Virus record (IMG/VR): IMGVR_UViG_3300006916_000102
Coordinates: 1 to 41,760 of that record
From: a virus
Length of the DNA: 41,760 nucleotides
Direction: 5' to 3' (one strand)
Below the pieces are notes generated by a model, which saw only the letters and a list, made by a program, of their open reading frames with translations, was not told the origin of the DNA and did no database searches. Positions 31,878 to 38,169 of the stretch are shown here, one piece after another. Position numbers and translations under genes: made by a program. The stretch's first letter is position 1. Each line of letters begins with the position of its first letter.

Positions 31878-32281
31878 ATTTAGTAAAACAAATGCACCAA
31901 AAATTTGGAATAACTTCTGATAAAGTAAAATTTTCTGATGAAGAAAAGAAATTTCGAATTTGTGCAATGCAAGAAGAATTGGACGAATATAAAGAAGCTA
32001 CCTCAAAAGAAGATGAGCTAGATGCTTTAGTTGATCTTGTTGTTTTTGCTTTAGGAACTGCTGAAAGGCAAGGTATGCTTGAAGTTTTTGATGAAGCTTT
32101 CTATAGAGTTATGATTGCAAATTGTAAAAAAGAGATCGGAACGAATCAAAAAAGAGGTTTGTTTCAACTGGATTTAGTAAAACCAAAGGGTTGGACTGCT
32201 CCAGATTTAAAAGATTTGGTTGAGGAAAAACCTCGCCAGATGACTTTATTTGATTATATCCCTGAACCTAAACAAAAATAA
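31871..32281 (+). CDS. MazG-like nucleotide pyrophosphohydrolase
   Basis: A 136-residue all-alpha NTP pyrophosphatase. The metal-binding E35-E36-xx-E39 (QEELDEY) and the E49-L-D51-xxx-D55 helix (DELDALVDLVVFALG) give the EExxE plus DELxDxxxD arrangement. Enzymes of this group hydrolyse NTPs or dNTPs to monophosphates. Here it sits at the head of a nucleotide cassette (thymidylate synthase-family enzyme, dCMP deaminase, DHFR), so removing an unwanted dNTP or supplying dNMP is plausible. Confidence 0.8.
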   Translation: MLNLVKQMHQKFGITSDKVKFSDEEKKFRICAMQEELDEYKEATSKEDELDALVDLVVFALGTAERQGMLEVFDEAFYRVMIANCKKEIGTNQKRGLFQLDLVKPKGWTAPDLKDLVEEKPRQMTLFDYIPEPKQK

Positions 32282-32283
32282 TT

Positions 32284-32574
32284 ATGCCAGATAAAATAGA
32301 AAAAACATTAAAAGAAAGAGAATCAGTTTATGGTGAGTTTGAAGATAATGCCGATATAACTCAAGAGTTAATCAAAGTTATTGAAAATGCTCCGAGTTAC
32401 TCAAAATTGAGTAAACAACATTTAGAAGCTTTCCACATGATTTTCCACAAAATTTCAAGAGCTGTTTGTGGTGATCCTGATTATATTGATAATATTCATG
32501 ATATAGTTGGCTACGCTAAACTTCTTGAAGATTTTTTAATTGAAAAACAAGCTTTAAAAAATGGCGAACTTTAA
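32284..32574 (+). CDS. DUF6378-like phage protein
   Basis: A 96-residue helical protein. The pattern LKERESVYGEFEDNADITQEL and HLEAFHMIFHKISRAVCGDPDYIDNIHDIVGYAKLLEDF matches small phage proteins of the DUF6378 group, with a conserved R-x-x-x-Y-G and H-D-x-x-G-Y-A. Function unknown; the helices and acidic residues resemble the MazG fold, perhaps a related phosphohydrolase. It overlaps the next gene by 14 bases. Confidence 0.7.
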   Translation: MPDKIEKTLKERESVYGEFEDNADITQELIKVIENAPSYSKLSKQHLEAFHMIFHKISRAVCGDPDYIDNIHDIVGYAKLLEDFLIEKQALKNGEL

Positions 32575-33391
32575 AGATATTTACAAAGATATTCTAATAA
32601 AAGTTTATGATCAAGGTGTTTGTGAAACTAATAAACGCACAAATACCTTGATCAAGGTTGCTAGAGAGCCTATATTTTTTAATATAGATTTAAGCAATAA
32701 CCTATTACCGATTGCCGGAAATAGAACTATTTGGCCACATATTGCAGCTGCAGAAGTAGCATGGCAAACTCAAGGAACTAAAGATCCAGAATTTATTCTT
32801 AAATATGCACCAAAATTATGGAGTAAATTTATTGAAGATGGTGAATTAAAATCTGCTTATGGTTACCGCTGGCATAAAAATTTTAATCGCGATCAAATAA
32901 AATTAGCTATTGAAGCATTAATAGAAGATCCAACTAATCGCCAGGTCTATATTTCAAACTGGGATCCGTCAACAGATGGATTAGGTGAGCCTAATCAGCC
33001 TAAAAATATTCCTTGCCCGCTTGGTTTTACACTAAATATTATTGATAATAAATTAAATATGTCAGTAATGATAAGATCATCGGATGTTTATGTAGGGCTT
33101 CCTTATGATGTTTTAGCTTATAGTTTAACTTTAGACTTAATTGCTAAAACTTTAGGTATATCAAAAGGAAATATTTCTTTTACTTTATCTCATGCCCATA
33201 TTTATCAGCCTCATTTTAAAGCTGTTGAAGAAAATTTAAGAGGTGATCAAACAGAATTTAAAGATATTAATATTGAATTTAAGCAAGCTACATATAGCCA
33301 GGTTCAAACTTATCCTGATGTTTTTGTTAAGGTTTATAAAGAAGAAAAAATTGAAAACTTTTGGAATCCTAAACCGGAAGTAATTGAATAA
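32561..33391 (+). CDS. thymidylate synthase-family enzyme, probably acting on dCMP
   Basis: A 276-residue ThyA-fold protein. Residues matching E. coli ThyA: E65, Y100, R127, catalytic Cys152 (NIPCPLGF), R172-S-S-D175, H213 and Y215. The key difference is GLPYD183: the Asn that reads the uracil base in ThyA (N177) is Asp here. The same Asn-to-Asp change is found in T4 dCMP hydroxymethylase and makes thymidylate synthase prefer dCMP. The residue after Cys152 is Pro rather than His. So it may be a dCMP methylase or hydroxymethylase. A nearby DHFR gene favours a reaction releasing dihydrofolate. Confidence 0.85.
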   Translation: MANFKDIYKDILIKVYDQGVCETNKRTNTLIKVAREPIFFNIDLSNNLLPIAGNRTIWPHIAAAEVAWQTQGTKDPEFILKYAPKLWSKFIEDGELKSAYGYRWHKNFNRDQIKLAIEALIEDPTNRQVYISNWDPSTDGLGEPNQPKNIPCPLGFTLNIIDNKLNMSVMIRSSDVYVGLPYDVLAYSLTLDLIAKTLGISKGNISFTLSHAHIYQPHFKAVEENLRGDQTEFKDINIEFKQATYSQVQTYPDVFVKVYKEEKIENFWNPKPEVIE

Positions 33392-33400
33392 GTAAAATAT

Positions 33401-33508
33401 ATTTTAAAATAAGTAAAATAATTGTTTACATTATAAATCTTAAGATCTATAATATTAATATCAATTGAGCAATCAATTAGATAAATATAAACTTTAAAAT
33501 GATAAAAT
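33401..33508 (+). repeat. 108-bp exact direct repeat, copy 2 (promoter plus leader)
   Basis: Identical to 25124-25231. The unit again carries palindrome, promoter and leader. It lies immediately downstream of the ThyA-family gene and drives the dCMP deaminase/DHFR part. Confidence 0.9.
33425..33453 (+). promoter_or_regulatory. rightward early promoter 6
   Basis: TTTACA (33425-33430), 17-base spacer, TATAAT (33448-33453); ATTTTAAAAT at 33401-33410. The leader ends in a four-codon mini-ORF (33499-33513, MIKL) overlapping the next ATG by ATGA. Confidence 0.78.
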
Positions 33509-33509
33509 T

Positions 33510-33698
33510 ATGACTGATAAAATTAAAAACCAAATCAAACAAGCTCTTCAAGCTTCCATTCAAGAAATGTCGGTAGATATAATAGAAAACACTTTAGACA
33601 AAGTGTTTACCGATTCAAACTTTTCAGATAAAGAAACAGATCAAGTAAATTTATTAATTCATGAGTTAGTTGATCAATTAATTAAAAATATCAAATAA
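33510..33698 (+). CDS. 62-residue acidic helical protein
   Basis: A small helical protein (IKQALQASIQEMSVDIIENTLDKV; LLIHELVDQLIKNI) with no recognised family. The start overlaps the upstream mini-ORF stop (ATGA), implying coupled initiation. Its next neighbour is the dCMP deaminase. Confidence 0.55.
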   Translation: MTDKIKNQIKQALQASIQEMSVDIIENTLDKVFTDSNFSDKETDQVNLLIHELVDQLIKNIK

Positions 33699-33700
33699 TC

Positions 33701-34114
33701 ATGCAAAATAAATGGGACGAAAGATTTTATCAACTAGCAGAAACTGTTGCTAGTTGGTCTAAAGATAAAACAAAAGTAGGTTGTGCTTTAATTTCTCCAG
33801 ATCGAACTCAAGTTTCTTATGGATATAATGGTTTTCCTCGTGGAATAAAAGATGATGAAAGAATAACAGCTGAAAATAAAAATCAGTTAATAATTCATGC
33901 AGAAATTAATGCAATTTTGAATGCTAAAGTAAATTTAACCGGTTGGACGCTATATTGCACAAAATTTCCATGTATTGAGTGTGCAAAGGCTATAATTCAA
34001 AGCCATTTTAAGCGAATTGTGGTTAAACGACGTTTAGAGAGCTCCTGGGCAGATTCTCAACAGTTGGCTTATGATCTTATAAAAGAATCAAAAATAATCA
34101 TTTCTGAGGTATGA
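33701..34114 (+). CDS. dCMP deaminase
   Basis: A 137-residue zinc deaminase. The HAE motif (H66-A-E68, within HAEINAIL) and P90-C91-IE-C94 supply the zinc ligands and catalytic Glu. The N-terminal SKDKTKVGCALISPD segment is typical of the dCMP deaminase family. It converts dCMP to dUMP. Together with a ThyA-family enzyme and DHFR it forms a pyrimidine cassette. The size is normal for phage enzymes. Confidence 0.9.
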   Translation: MQNKWDERFYQLAETVASWSKDKTKVGCALISPDRTQVSYGYNGFPRGIKDDERITAENKNQLIIHAEINAILNAKVNLTGWTLYCTKFPCIECAKAIIQSHFKRIVVKRRLESSWADSQQLAYDLIKESKIIISEV

Positions 34115-34115
34115 T

Positions 34116-34556
34116 ATGCAACTAATTTTAGGGCTAAGTAAAAATAATTTTATAGCAAAGTCTGAAAATGACAATATGGAGTGGTTAAAAGCTGATAAAA
34201 ATGTATTTCGTCTTTTATCAGCTACAAACGGAGGTATTAATTATATTTCTATGAAAAGCGGCCGATTTATGCCGGAAATTTTACCCGGTAGAAAAATAAT
34301 TAAATTAAGTCGTAAAAGTTTAAATCTTGATATGGCTTATATGTTAAATAAAAAATCAAATTTATTAGGCGGGCAAACTTTAGCTTTAGAGGCAATTAAT
34401 AAAAATTATATTACTGATATATTTTTGACTTATACACCAATTGAGTTAAAAGAAGGAATTAAATTTAATCTTGATAATATTATTGCTGAAAAATTTAATC
34501 TTGCTCAAACAATAACTATTGATGGAATTATTGTTAAACATTGGAAATTAAAATAA
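34116..34556 (+). CDS. dihydrofolate reductase-like protein
   Basis: A 146-residue protein with a recognisable DHFR layout: ILGLSKNNFIA at the start, EWLKAD with the position of the active-site acid, ILPGRKIIKLSR (the PLPGRKN motif) and LLGGQTLALEAI (the GG of the NADPH site), then IFLTYTPIEL. It is shorter and more divergent than bacterial DHFR. It regenerates tetrahydrofolate after a reaction that oxidises it, as the ThyA-family methylation does. It starts one base after the deaminase stop. Confidence 0.82.
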   Translation: MQLILGLSKNNFIAKSENDNMEWLKADKNVFRLLSATNGGINYISMKSGRFMPEILPGRKIIKLSRKSLNLDMAYMLNKKSNLLGGQTLALEAINKNYITDIFLTYTPIELKEGIKFNLDNIIAEKFNLAQTITIDGIIVKHWKLK

Positions 34557-34832
34557 ATGAAAGAGTCTATTATTGAAACTACTGTTTGTGATTATGCAAA
34601 AAGTAGAGGTTGGAAAACTTATAAATTTGTAAGTCCGGGGAATAAAGCGGTTCCTGATCGTATTTTTTTAAGAAGAACTATCTGCTTTTTTATTGAATTT
34701 AAACAAAAAGGAAAAAAGCCTACAAAATTACAAGAAAAAGTAATTAGTGATATTAAGAAAGAAGGCTTTGAAGTTTTTGTTTGTGATGATATTAAAGATG
34801 GTTTTACAATTATTAATGGTTTTGAAATTTAG
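34557..34832 (+). CDS. VRR-NUC domain nuclease
   Basis: A 91-residue stand-alone VRR-NUC protein: E6 in the first helix, P33-D34-R, then I-E47-F-K49 giving the PD-(D/E)XK core, and L-Q-E-K near 58-61. Phage VRR-NUC proteins are thought to resolve or cut branched DNA. It follows the DHFR gene directly (stop and start adjacent) and precedes an SNF2-like helicase, a pairing common in phages. Confidence 0.88.
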   Translation: MKESIIETTVCDYAKSRGWKTYKFVSPGNKAVPDRIFLRRTICFFIEFKQKGKKPTKLQEKVISDIKKEGFEVFVCDDIKDGFTIINGFEI

Positions 34833-34838
34833 AATATA

Positions 34839-36179
34839 ATGCGTAAAAAATCACAACTTTATAATCATCAAAAAACAACTATTGAAATAGCTAAAGATCT
34901 AAAAAAATGTGCTTTATTTTTAGATATGGGAATGGGAAAAACTGCAACAAGTTTAACTATTTCTAGTTTTTTTTATGATGATTTGTTTATTGATAAAACT
35001 TTAATTATTGCACCGAAAAGAGTTGCTAAAAGTGTTTGGCACAAAGAAGCTAAGCAATGGGAACACTTAAAAGATTTAAATATTAAAATTTGTGTAGGTT
35101 CAGAAAAAGAAAGGCTTGCTGCTTTAAATTCTGAGGCTGATATTTATGTGATCAATAAAGATGTTATTCCTTGGCTTGTTAAAAACTACAAATGGAAATG
35201 GGATATGGTTATTGGTGATGAATCATCAATGTTTAAAACTCATTCAAGTAAAAGAGTTAGAGCTTTAAGAAAAATATTAAAAAATCTAAAAAGTATTATT
35301 TTATTAACTGGAACGCCTTCTCCAAATGGTTATATGGATTTGTGGAGCCAGATATTTTTAATTGATCAAGGTGAAAGGTTAGGAAAAACAATTACCGGTT
35401 TTCGTCAAAGATTTTTTGATGTTGATTATATGGGTTATAATTATACATTAAAACCGGGAGCAAAAGAACAAATTGATAATCTTATAAAAGATATTTGTGT
35501 TACTATGTCAAGCGAGGATTACCTTGATTTACCCGAAGTAATACCTTTAACAGAATATATTGAACTTCCTGAAGATGTTAAAAAACAATATAAAGAATTA
35601 GAAAAAACCTTTTTATTACAATTAGAAAAAGCTGAAATTACTTCAGCTTCAGCTGCTGTTTTATCTAATAAACTATTGCAAATGTGTAATGGGGCTATTT
35701 ATGATGAAGAAAAGAATACTCATGAAATTCATGATGAGAAGATAAAAACCTTAAAAGAAATAATAGAAGATAATCCTAATGAAAACTTTTTAATAGGTTA
35801 TAATTTTAAATCTGATCTAAAAAGAATTAAAAAAGCTTTTCCTAAAGCTGTAGAATTAAAAACTACAGAAGATGAAGATAAATGGAATGAAGGAAAAATA
35901 AAGATGTTATTAGCCCACCCTGCTTCGGCCGGACACGGTTTAAACTTACAATATGGAGGTTCTATTTTAATTTGGTTTGGATTAACCTGGAATTTAGAGC
36001 ATTACCAACAATTTAATAAAAGGCTACATCGTCCAGGGCAAACAAAACCTGTAAGAATTATTCATATTGTGGCTAAAGGTTGTTTAGATGAAAGAGTAAT
36101 GTTAGCTCTAGGCAGTAAAGCAAAGACTCAACAAGATCTTTTAGACTATCTTAAATACAAAGAGATTGTATCAAAATGA
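34839..36179 (+). CDS. SNF2-family helicase/translocase
   Basis: A 446-residue SF2 ATPase. Motif I: D-M-G-M-G-K34-T; motif II: D-E-S-S near 126 in place of DEAH; motif III: L-T-G-T-P near 157-161; motif V: ASAGHGLNLQ; motif VI: QQFNKRLHRPGQ near 390-401. The sequence is compact, with no extra domain. SNF2 proteins move along double-stranded DNA and remodel protein-DNA or branched DNA. Linked with the VRR-NUC nuclease, it probably serves phage replication or recombination. Confidence 0.92.
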   Translation: MRKKSQLYNHQKTTIEIAKDLKKCALFLDMGMGKTATSLTISSFFYDDLFIDKTLIIAPKRVAKSVWHKEAKQWEHLKDLNIKICVGSEKERLAALNSEADIYVINKDVIPWLVKNYKWKWDMVIGDESSMFKTHSSKRVRALRKILKNLKSIILLTGTPSPNGYMDLWSQIFLIDQGERLGKTITGFRQRFFDVDYMGYNYTLKPGAKEQIDNLIKDICVTMSSEDYLDLPEVIPLTEYIELPEDVKKQYKELEKTFLLQLEKAEITSASAAVLSNKLLQMCNGAIYDEEKNTHEIHDEKIKTLKEIIEDNPNENFLIGYNFKSDLKRIKKAFPKAVELKTTEDEDKWNEGKIKMLLAHPASAGHGLNLQYGGSILIWFGLTWNLEHYQQFNKRLHRPGQTKPVRIIHIVAKGCLDERVMLALGSKAKTQQDLLDYLKYKEIVSK

Positions 36180-36228
36180 TACAGTATTTAACCTATTTAA
36201 AATAAATTTAAAAATATGCAAAATATAG

Positions 36229-36257
36229 TTTACATATTAAATATTATGTTTTATAAT
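36229..36257 (+). promoter_or_regulatory. rightward early promoter 7
   Basis: TTTACA (36229-36234), 17-base spacer, TATAAT (36252-36257). Upstream TGCAAA-N6-TTTACA is a weaker copy of the operator, and the ATTTTAAAAT palindrome is only approximate. It drives the last genes of the early strand. Confidence 0.72.
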
Positions 36258-36312
36258 TAATATATGAGTTAAGGAATTAATTCATTTTTATTAATTTAAT
36301 CGTGAGGAACGC

Positions 36313-36447
36313 ATGAGAATATTTATAATATCAAATTGGTTAGATAATCTTGAAAAACAATCAAGATTAAGAGCTCAAAAGCTTATTAAATCTATTGAAA
36401 AACTACCTCTTGAACAACAGGTAGATATAATTTCTAGAAACATATAA
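36313..36447 (+). CDS. 44-residue protein with a strong ribosome site
   Basis: A short protein (MRIFIISNWLDNLEKQ start) preceded by GAGG seven bases before the ATG, while most genes here have only A/T-rich leaders. It is helical with a hydrophobic N-terminus. A GGAGG site for the next gene begins just after its stop. No family recognised. The distinct initiation signal suggests separate origin or regulation. Confidence 0.5.
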   Translation: MRIFIISNWLDNLEKQSRLRAQKLIKSIEKLPLEQQVDIISRNI

Positions 36448-36458
36448 AGGAGGTTATT

Positions 36459-36689
36459 ATGACAAATTTAATGAGTGTAAGATCAACAAAATTAGAACAA
36501 CAAATTGCCGATAAAATTTGTGCACCTGATTTTCCTTTTAATGAAAAATTCATTAAAATATCTCAAATGTTATTAAGAAGAATAGCTAGAAGATATGAAA
36601 GAATCAGACTAAACAAAATGATAAAAGCTGATTTTAATAATGGTTTTAAAAGAAAGAATTATCCTAACGTAACACAATTTGAAAAATAA
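36459..36689 (+). CDS. 76-residue basic helical protein
   Basis: A basic protein with AAAGGAGG six bases before its start, the best Shine-Dalgarno in the window. The helical centre (FIKISQMLLRRIARRYERIRLNKMIKADF) has an Arg/Lys-rich amphipathic helix, compatible with nucleic-acid or membrane binding. No family recognised. The Arg-rich stretch is distantly like the short basic DUF1127 proteins of alphaproteobacteria, but not convincing. Confidence 0.6.
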   Translation: MTNLMSVRSTKLEQQIADKICAPDFPFNEKFIKISQMLLRRIARRYERIRLNKMIKADFNNGFKRKNYPNVTQFEK

Positions 36690-36690
36690 T

Positions 36691-36849
36691 ATGAAAAAAT
36701 TATATAAAAAAATTATTGAAATTACTTTATTTTCTTTAGCTATATTTGTAGCAGCATTTATATTATATAAATGTGGAATGGCTTCGCATACTCGTTGTAA
36801 AGCTGCTAATTCAACTATTGAAGATTATAGATTTTGTATGAATATTTAA
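36691..36849 (+). CDS. 52-residue membrane protein
   Basis: Begins one base after the preceding stop. Residues about 9-28 (IEITLFSLAIFVAAFILYKC) form one transmembrane helix after a basic N-terminus. The short C-terminal part has two more Cys (Cys36, Cys49), likely outside the cytoplasm. It could be a small inner-membrane effector or exclusion peptide. No family recognised. Confidence 0.5.
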   Translation: MKKLYKKIIEITLFSLAIFVAAFILYKCGMASHTRCKAANSTIEDYRFCMNI

Positions 36850-36859
36850 TTGAAGTAAA

Positions 36860-37090
36860 ATGACAATTTGTAAAGACTTTAAACAAACAAAGCCTCGCTC
36901 AATGCACCGTGTATTGTCCGATATAGAATTTTTAATTGCTAATGATTATAAAGATATTGAGCCTATTTTATGTGATATTGCACAACTTAAAGCTCAATTA
37001 TCTTCTGTAGAAAATGCAGTTAAAAATAAAAGCAATAAAAAAGCTTTTCAAATTATTAACCCTTCAATTAATTATTATAAAAATGACTGA
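36860..37090 (+). CDS. 76-residue protein of unknown function
   Basis: A helical protein (MHRVLSDIEFLIANDYKDIEPILCDIAQLKAQLSSVENAV) with coiled-coil potential in the middle. It overlaps the next gene's ATG by eight bases. No family is recognised. Confidence 0.5.
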   Translation: MTICKDFKQTKPRSMHRVLSDIEFLIANDYKDIEPILCDIAQLKAQLSSVENAVKNKSNKKAFQIINPSINYYKND

Positions 37091-37346
37091 AAGACTTATT
37101 GACACAAAACAGCCTAAAGCGAAAAAAAATTATAAATGCGAGTATTGCAACGGTATTATTCATAAAGGAGAAATTTATTCTTATAAAATCTTTATTAGTA
37201 ATGATAATAAATCTTTCAATCCTAAAAGATTTCATTTAGTTAATAATTGCTCTAATGGTTTTGAAGCTTTTTTAACAAAACTTAATGACACTTTTTTAAT
37301 AAAAAATATCACTAAGTTTTTAAGATGTTTTAGAAAATTATTTTAA
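37083..37346 (+). CDS. small zinc-finger-like protein, last gene of the early strand
   Basis: An 87-residue protein starting MTERLIDTKQPKAKKNYKCEYCNG. The PKAKKN-x-x-CxxC-x-x-I-x-x-G-E-x-Y pattern defines a phage zinc-binding family also seen at 24207. A third Cys (NNC) and His51 are possible further ligands. I chose the ATG at 37083 because the family starts just before the PKA motif; an upstream frame continues to 37014 but overlaps the previous gene. Its stop shares four bases with the convergent gene. Confidence 0.65.
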   Translation: MTERLIDTKQPKAKKNYKCEYCNGIIHKGEIYSYKIFISNDNKSFNPKRFHLVNNCSNGFEAFLTKLNDTFLIKNITKFLRCFRKLF

Positions 37347-38164
37347 AGCTTAGAAGCTAAAAATCCATGTATTGATCCAGCTAAAGATTTATTATCAGCT
37401 GAAGCAATTCCAACAAGCCTTACATCAGAATTAGGTGGAACAATCATATAAGGAATTGAATATTGCTCTTCATTATTTCCTGCTTGAACTCCTATAATAT
37501 CTTTAGCCCTAAAAGTTTTACCTTTATTTCTTACTTGTATTTCTACATCAGCAAATAAAGCTGATTTTTCAAGAACTGTAGCTGAAAACATTGTGATTAT
37601 CCAATAATCATCTTTAGAAATAGTTGTAGCACATTTTTCACTTTGATTTTTCCCTGCTGCAATTATACAATGAACTTCAGCAGCTGTATCTGGAACTCCA
37701 TCAGTAATATCTCCATCTTGATAAGCATAAATATTTCCAACCAAATCAGAATTATCATTATTATACATTTTAGTCACTCTTGCCAAAGGAGTTGACAAAA
37801 CTACCTTATTTTGTCCATCTAATGTAGCTGTTTGAATAACAAAAGTAAAATCACCATTAGAATCAATAGTATGACCTTCAATAATTAAATCTTGATCATC
37901 ATCACCACTTGAAGATGAAACAGTATCAATTAAATTATCAGAAACAAAAGTTTCATGATCTTCACTGCCTGCTAAAGTCATAATAGTTGAACCTGTTGCA
38001 GCATTTGAAACTGCATCATTTCTTCCAAATTTTAAAAGACTTTTAGCTTTATTTTTTACTGAAGCTAGTTCTCCGTAAGTTGAATAAATTTCTCTTAATG
38101 CTTGTTCGATCAATGGATCTTTTATAACATCATCGTTTGCGTTTATTGCGTCTAATCCTGGCAT
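37343..38164 (-). CDS. putative virion (capsid fibre/decoration-like) protein
   Basis: A 273-residue protein. The N-terminal LIEQALREIYSTYGELASVKNKAKSLLKFGRND, then repeated beta segments (FTFVIQTATLDGQNKVVLSTPLARVTKMYNND, VGNIYAY) and a C-terminal PPNSDVRLVGIASADNKSLAGSIHGF resemble a widespread family of phage virion proteins found mainly in marine phages. Composition is rich in Asp, Ser, Thr and Gly, with no signal or membrane segment. It may decorate the head or belong to fibres. It is the last gene of the leftward late unit and meets the early strand at a shared TTAA. Confidence 0.6.
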   Translation of the reverse strand: MPGLDAINANDDVIKDPLIEQALREIYSTYGELASVKNKAKSLLKFGRNDAVSNAATGSTIMTLAGSEDHETFVSDNLIDTVSSSSGDDDQDLIIEGHTIDSNGDFTFVIQTATLDGQNKVVLSTPLARVTKMYNNDNSDLVGNIYAYQDGDITDGVPDTAAEVHCIIAAGKNQSEKCATTISKDDYWIITMFSATVLEKSALFADVEIQVRNKGKTFRAKDIIGVQAGNNEEQYSIPYMIVPPNSDVRLVGIASADNKSLAGSIHGFLASKL

Positions 38165-38169
38165 AATTT

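Noticed and set aside
23266-37346. Possible stop-codon recoding (TGA as Trp) in this low-GC genome.
   Set aside because: TGA ends clear genes such as the SNF2 helicase and dCMP deaminase, and TGG is used for conserved Trp.
37343-37360. AGCTT-AG-AAGCT near the convergent stops as a bidirectional terminator.
   Set aside because: The two-base loop cannot close and the remaining stem is too short.
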